Made by a program: the position numbers and the translations under genes
Shown: positions 58,100-64,000 of the stretch, piece by piece
How positions within the stretch are numbered: position 1 is the stretch's first letter
Layout: each line of letters begins with the position of its first letter
The notes under the pieces: model-generated
What the model was told of the DNA's origin: nothing
The model's input: only the letters and a program-made list of their open reading frames with translations
Databases searched by the model: none
Origin: Elysia chlorotica
Lineage: Eukaryota; Mollusca; Gastropoda; Plakobranchidae
Direction: 5' to 3'
NCBI GenBank assembly: GCA_003991915.1
Contig: RQTK01000049.1
Coordinates: forward strand, 447,217-511,216
Length of the DNA: 64,000 nucleotides

Positions 58100-61000
58100 T
58101 TATGCATCATCTGAGTCGGCAACACGAGATGCTAGTGTCATGGTCGCCTTCCTCAACGCTTGCTGGGCGTGGGGGAACTCGGAGTTCAGTCTGTCCACGA
58201 TGGCAGAGAGAGCCTGCATGCGGTCACCTTGCTTGTTGACCTCAAGCTCCAGAGCAGCAGGAGTTTTGCACAGCATGGTGTACTTGCCTTCCTTAGCCTG
58301 CTGGTAGTATTTCATCTTTTGTTGCTTGGCTAAGAGTTCTTGCAGATTCTGGCCAGATGGATAAGAGAATATTTTTTAGGAAACAAACAAAAAAAAGTTT
58401 AAATTTGTGCTTTTATTTCTGATTTGTGTTTTCTTCAGGGAAGGAGGTAGTTTGTGGAATATTTGTCAAAAATCCTTTAAAGATAATTCTTTTCTGAGAA
58501 ATATATAATAATTTAAAAAAATAATAAAAAGCCTAATTTATCACTCTAATTAAGTAAAAAGTTTATCCAGGCACGATTTCACATATCTTAAATGTATGAA
58601 GAACAAGTGCAGTCTGTATGTGAAAACTATCTACAAATAAGAATGATTGTCCCATTTTGTTCTTGAAAGCATACAGCACTGGAAACTGTTTATATTAACT
58701 TAACAGTTCCTTTTTGTTTTTACAATTACCCTACAATGAGACTTAAAGTACTTGAAATTAAAGTTGTAAAGAACAAAGGGTTGCTTTAAATTAAGTCAAA
58801 ATCTTAAAGACTAAGCCAGGGATAAATGAATTGACAATTATATCAAGACATTAATATTATTTTTATCACTCTTTCAATCCACAAAACCAAAACTGACCTT
58901 TTGTTTGACCTCCATAGTTCTCTCAACATCTCCATCCAGACTGTCCGAGGTGCCCTGTAGCTGCTGGCAGTTCACTTGCTTCTCTTCCAGCTGCTCGTTA
59001 AGTACCTGCTGGTGCTCTCTCAGTTCTTTTATTTCATGATCACAACCATTTGCCTCCTGCAGAGCAGAGTATTTCAGAAAATTTAATTTTTGAAAAGAGA
59101 AAAAAGGGCATATTTTAAAGTTTAGGCCTACATGATAAAACATATCACAATTGAATTGTTGGTAAATATAATTAAGGGAAACTCACAGTCATATCATTTA
59201 TATAATTATTGGCAAAGAAAGTGATAAGAAATAAAAAGACTGACAAAAAATTGAGAAGCGAAGGAGCTATTGATACTGCGTGTAGATGATTCTTCGGATC
59301 AGCGTTTTTGAACAGTCAAGAAGATAAGTCAGCGTTAATGTCTCACATTGATAGTTTGTTTGATCTTCTTCCTCAGTTCTGCCATTTGACGCTCAAATGT
59401 TCCCTTGGTAACCACTTTCTTTTTCATCTTAGACATAGCATCCCCTCTTGTTAGAATGGTATCTCGTCTGTTGAAACAATGAGCATTTCGAAACTTAAAA
59501 ATAAGTCACAATGATTACAAATTCAAAATAACAAGTGAATATTTACTCAAAGCTGAAATTAAAAATGAATATAATCAAAAAATAAATTTTATTGGGAAAC
59601 TACCACAAATTTATTTTCCTACACTTTGTCTAAAAGGTGTATAATCTTCTTTCATTGACTTTTTAATGTAAAATTAGTCTTATCTAAGGGTTTAAATAAT
59701 TTCAATTTCTCTGATGACTTATTGAACATATTTTCAGTCTAGAAACAATTTTAAAATAAAAAAAAAAACGATAAAAGTCAAAATAAGATTCAACTAATAA
59801 CATAAATCATCTATTTAAATATTGCTTAACCACTTTTCAATATTTTTAATTTTTTTGCTCCATCAACTCGAGAGTCTGCAAATTGAAAACTTTCAAAGTT
59901 TTTAACTATGATTCTGAACTATCTCTTCAAGTTCAACATTCTCTAAGTTTCTCTCAGATTTTTATGAAGGAAATAACCAATATCTCTAATCCAATTCATT
60001 TTAAAAAGATAAACTATATAAAAGTAAAACAATGAGACCAATTTGATCATCACCTGGAAACAGCCTTTTCCATGTCCTGGATCATCTTCTCCTGCTGCTT
60101 CATGAGCTGAGAGTGCCGGACCTGCATGCGATGGATCTCGGAGCGCATTGCACGCATTTCACCCTGGCCCACCTCTGAGTCAACAGCAGCCCTCGTCTCT
60201 CTGGCCAGTTGGGTTTTCTTTTCCCATAACATGATCTGCCGCCTTGGTAAAAAAAAATATGACTTAGGTTTAGTAAAAAGAAAATGAATTTACTATACAT
60301 TTAATCCTCATTGTCCATATTATGCACACAGAAATAAATCAATTTTTACTTCAAAATCTTGTTACAAATATGTCACTCTTGATAAATTGATAACTGCTTG
60401 AAATTTTAAACACTACAATGTAGAAGATTTGTGTCAATTGTTGTCTTAGCAGGCCCAGGCAATTTTAAAAATCATAAGCATATTACAAAACAGAGTAAAT
60501 AAAATAAACATACTCTGCCTCAACAAGACTATTCAAAAGTCTCTCTTTCTCTTCCTTTATTTCATCAAGTTTGCCTTGGAGCAGGATCGATTCCATCTCA
60601 GCATCCTGAGGATAAACAAAATATGCTATAGAATAGCCTACCTATAACAAAAGCAGTGACAACAAACGTGAAGAAAAATCAAGCAAACGATAAGAACAAG
60701 AAAAAATACAACAAGATAACCAAGAACAACAGAAGGATGAGGAGACAAGAGGAGGTAGAAAACAAGAGGCAGCTATACGCAGCATGAATTTGCAAAATCC
60801 TAATAGTACCCATGTTCATAAGTTGCAGTGTCTCTGTGAGCCCCCTAATTTCAAATAGTCAAAAAAGATATTTGAGGAAAACATACTTGATAATTTTTAC
60901 TTGCAGCCACACAGAGACAGTGGGGATATCATGGCTTTTGTCTCAGCCGGTCACATGAAACTGACAATGACCCAACCAGTAAGGGACGAAATTGCCAGAG

Positions 61001-62964
61001 CAGGTCTCAAACCATGGACCTCCTGCTCTGGAAACCGATGTTCGACCCCAGGGCTACCGCGCCTCCCAGTTAATGATCTAGGCCAATGGTGTATCTAGGA
61101 ATTAAGAGCACTCGATATGATATCTGATTTTCACTAAAGATTTTTCTTTAATGTGCTCTAATAAATAATTTTAAAAATTCAACCTATTTTCCTATTGATC
61201 TTAGATTGAAAATCTTTGTCCTAATCCATAGGAAAAAACGAAATGTGTGCTAAAGATAAGATGAAGGAAGAGTTCCATTTAAAAAGTTTACCTTTAGCCC
61301 AGCTACAAAAGCATTTTCCATGAGGACATTGCCCTGCTCTAGCTGCTCTCCAACATTTTTCTCCTTGTGAAGTAGAGTATTCAGCTTGATGATGTCGTTG
61401 CGCATGTTTCGCACGTTCCGTTCTATGTCGCACATCTCACGATGCTGTTGGTCGATGTCATCTGAAACAAAGGACAAGTTGAAAGAGAACACATGCCAAG
61501 GTTAGGCAATGATTTATTTGCCTAAGATTTGTCTTTGCCTCATACGTGAATTACAGAAAAATGTTTATTTTATCATCATTGAAGAAACAGTTTATAAGAA
61601 AAACTAGCAACTTATGGCTTTGAAGACAATGAACATTAGAAACGCTGAAATAGAAGTTAAACAGAAACTGGTACTCTTTTGGGTTCATGTTTACGAAAAA
61701 AAAGAAAGAAAAAGACAATAAATGTTACCAGGCACACCAGATAAAAACAAGGAAAAAAAACAACAGCATTGCAATAAATAGTTTAAGATATAAATGTTCC
61801 ACCTTTATTTTGAGTTTTTTGTACTCTTTCTTTTTTGTGTCTCAGAGTTATTAACTTATATACCTACTTACAATTAGTTGTCTTTTATTCATACCAGTCT
61901 TAAAGTGATCATCCTTTTCAATCCTTTGTTCCTCCCATTGCTAATTTACACCTAAAGTGTTGTATTTTTTCTTTTAGTTTTCATTCACAGAAACTCACTC
62001 TCTGTGCGGATCTTTTTCTGGGAAAGTATGGTGAGTTGACGCTTGCAGCCCACCAGGTCCTGCAGATCCTTCTCCTTGGTCTGCGAGAGTCGGACAAGCT
62101 CGTTCTGCTGCCGAAGCCAGATCTGCTGGAGCTCCATGACCTCTTGGTGCATCGCTTCAATGGATTTCTGGGTTGAGTTCACTTGAATCTCCAAAGGACC
62201 CAGCTCCACACCCTGAGTAGATTACATTTTAAAGGACTTGTATGAAACAGAGCTTTATATAAACTCTCGTAAAAAGTAAGGCATTCTAAAAAAAAAAAAA
62301 AGAATGTACTGACTTGAATCAATTGCAGAAAAAAATCAAAAGTCTAAAATGTGGCAAAGCAAAGCTTTCTGACACCAACCAAAGCTAATAATATATGGGT
62401 GTTCAACGTTTCAGTTTTGGCTCATTATGCATTTGGGGTAGTCCATGTGTTTCCTATAACAACCAACAGACTGGAGACAGTGATTGGCGTTTGAAATTTT
62501 AATTGATGAATAACAAAGATAAAAATTACTATTAAAAATGTTTTGAATGAGCATACTTTGGCATATTTCGTTTCATAAATTATGGTGATCACATAAAGTT
62601 TATAAACTAACAGGGCAAAAACCTATAAGCTATGAACTCTGCAGGCATTTCTCACTCATTAAAAAAATATGTCTTTTCTAAATATGCTGATGTAAAAAAA
62701 GTTGATTAATATGCTCACCCCAGCATTATTGATCATTTGGTTGAGTCTCTTAGTCATAATGTCCACTTGGTTTTGCTTGCGCTCAATTATCGCATTCCTT
62801 TTGACTATCTCCTGCTCGCTCTTTGTTATGATCTTGTTGTGTTCATTTATCTGATTGTCCAGTTCCCCAAAGATCTTTTTGAGACGATCAGTTCGAGCTA
62901 AAATGTTGACGTTCTCAAGTGTAGCGCTAGCAATGCTGTTCTCAATCTCAGCCACCTCTGTTTC
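58100..62964 (-). CDS. CCDC40: CCDC40, axonemal ruler protein, C-terminal eight exons (5' part off window)
   Basis: Phase-consistent minus-strand exons: 62964-62719, 62212-61999, 61461-61292, 60605-60514, 60242-60054, 59467-59347, 59056-58898, 58348-58100 (stop TAA). They give 479 residues of almost continuous coiled coil: heptad-type leucines, Glu/Lys/Arg/Gln-rich, and no globular domain. Diagnostic stretches: [80 protein letters not shown]; ending with [16 protein letters not shown]. These match my knowledge of the CCDC40 C-terminus. Family role: with CCDC39 it forms the 96-nm ruler on axonemal doublets that positions inner dynein arms and radial spokes. Human CCDC40 has 1142 aa, so the N-terminal half should lie beyond 64000. 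An old SINE (60897-61067) sits in one intron. A related coiled-coil protein is possible but less likely. Confidence 0.87.
60897..61067 (-). mobile_element. SINE, 3'-shortened, minus orientation
   Basis: From GCAGCCACACAGAGACAG through TGTCTCAGCCGGTCACATGA and GACCCAACCAGTAAGGGACG to the inverted head (CAGGGCTACCGCGCCTCCC). The tail half of the body is missing and the copy is moderately diverged. Confidence 0.75.
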
Positions 62965-63134
62965 CTGAGTAATTGGAAGATAAAGGTAGAAAGTACAAAA
63001 ATCAAATAAGTTTTTGAACATATGAATAAACATACAGTCACTACTACTACTACTACTATTACTAAAGACAGTTCTCAATTAAGTGACGTGAGAAGGCCTG
63101 CGTCCACAGCTAGCTAGGCTGAAGCACTGGCCGG

Positions 63135-63305
63135 ATTTTTGGGTTGGTTGCTTAACACCTAAGCTCAGCTCCATACAGGTTATATCTTGGACGGATCCCA
63201 GGACTAACGTCTGACAATTTTACATGCTGCTACACAGAGACAGAGCGGGGATATCTGTCTCAACCGGCATATCCTACTGACACTGTCCCAACCAACAGGG
63301 GACGA
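63135..63305 (-). mobile_element. SINE lacking its tRNA head, minus orientation
   Basis: GGGTTGGTTGCTTAACACC, then ATCTTGGACGGATCCCAGGA, GTCTGACAATTTTACATGCT, ACACAGAGACAGAGCGGGGA and CCCAACCAACAGGGGACG. The head region after GGGGACG is absent. Confidence 0.7.
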
Positions 63306-63704
63306 ATAGACCACTGGTTCTTACTGCCTAGGTTACAAGAAATCTATCAGGATTATAGGAGCAGGGTACACAATATAGAAAAGCATTGATTTGCATGTGA
63401 GAGCAGAAATTTATCATTTCATGCCATGCTAGAACATTTGATACATTTTAATTTATTTTCATCTCATTCTCCTTCCAATGTACGTACTTTATTTCTACAT
63501 ATAAAATTATATTTTTTAAATGATTATCTATTTTGAATGAAATGTGTATTTTGGGTTGAAGTTCACCACATGGATAAATAAAGTATTTTCATCTTATATT
63601 TTCTTATCTTAATAACAACATTGCATGTCAAGTGAGGGTAACATTAACAATAATCATCGCATGCGATGTGAGAACATCAATAAAACATTGCATGTGAAGT
63701 CATA

Positions 63705-64000
63705 ATGCTTGCAAAAGAGGGCTCTTCAAAAGTTCAACCATCGACAAAAATATCATTCCAAGAAACTAAAACACTTATTAAGAACAACATAAACAATTCC
63801 TGGAAAACCAGAACAAACCCAATGTATTTAAAAGACAACATACATTATCTCCCACGATGTCAGCAAACCACAATTTTTCGACTTAGAACAGGACATTGCC
63901 AACTAAATGCACACATGTACAAATTAAAGATCAGCAGCACTCCTTTCTGTGAATGCGGAGACATCCCTCAAACTCCAGAACATGTCCTCATGGCATGCCA
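63705..64000 (+). mobile_element. non-LTR retrotransposon 3' ORF fragment, cut by the window edge
   Basis: The frame is open from 63705 to the end. It encodes SWKTRTNPMY, TTIFRLRTGHCQLNAHMYKL and CECGDIPQTPEHVLMAC. This is the RNase-H-proximal Cys/His block (C-x-C ... H-x-x-x-x-C, with the RLRTGH signature) found at the end of jockey/I-type LINE ORF2. It is uninterrupted, so the copy is young or was recently active. It lies in the intron upstream of the visible CCDC40 exons, antisense. Confidence 0.8.

Overview
The window reads as a piece of an animal nuclear genome, most likely a gastropod mollusc. It has intron-rich genes with GT-AG splice sites and an AT-rich background. Many (CT)n/(GA)n, (AAT)n and (ACT)n microsatellites are present, along with a recurrent tRNA-headed SINE and several broken non-LTR retrotransposons. 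The SINE and LINE styles resemble those of heterobranch sea slugs, but that lineage call is inference from memory and cannot be proved here. The gene identities (SIRT7, ECSIT, NDUFB10, a NOL11 3' half, a CCDC40 3' half, a P4HA first coding exon) rest on residue-level motifs I recognise, supported by exon joins whose reading phases fit at every junction.

Layout: 1-6.6 kb is gene-free and rich in microsatellites. At 6.66-6.86 kb on the minus strand lies the first coding exon of a prolyl 4-hydroxylase alpha subunit; the rest of that gene would run off the left edge. At 9.7-13.2 kb there are two degraded or truncated LINEs. SIRT7 runs on the plus strand (12167-25793, ten coding exons) and ends in one very large exon that adds about 735 residues between the catalytic fold and a conserved basic tail. 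ECSIT (30410-36926, minus) has eight coding exons. NOL11 (39705-45757, plus) is present only as its conserved C-terminal part. NDUFB10 (49591-54316, minus) is complete, but its third exon occurs twice. The stretch 54.7-57 kb is a desert of (CT)n/(GA)n tracts and SINEs. CCDC40 (58100-62964, minus) is represented by its last eight exons, and a LINE fragment is cut by the right edge.

Functionally, two of the genes act on nucleolar rRNA production (SIRT7, NOL11) and two on mitochondrial complex I (ECSIT as assembly factor, NDUFB10 as subunit). They alternate within about 42 kb. The most notable findings are the NDUFB10 exon duplication, whose two copies are protein-identical and cannot both be spliced in without a frameshift, and the SIRT7 single-exon expansion. 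A fold-back element, a palindromic two-way poly(A) signal, and a SINE family with clean 12-15 bp target-site duplications are also reported. No splice site was confirmed by transcript data.
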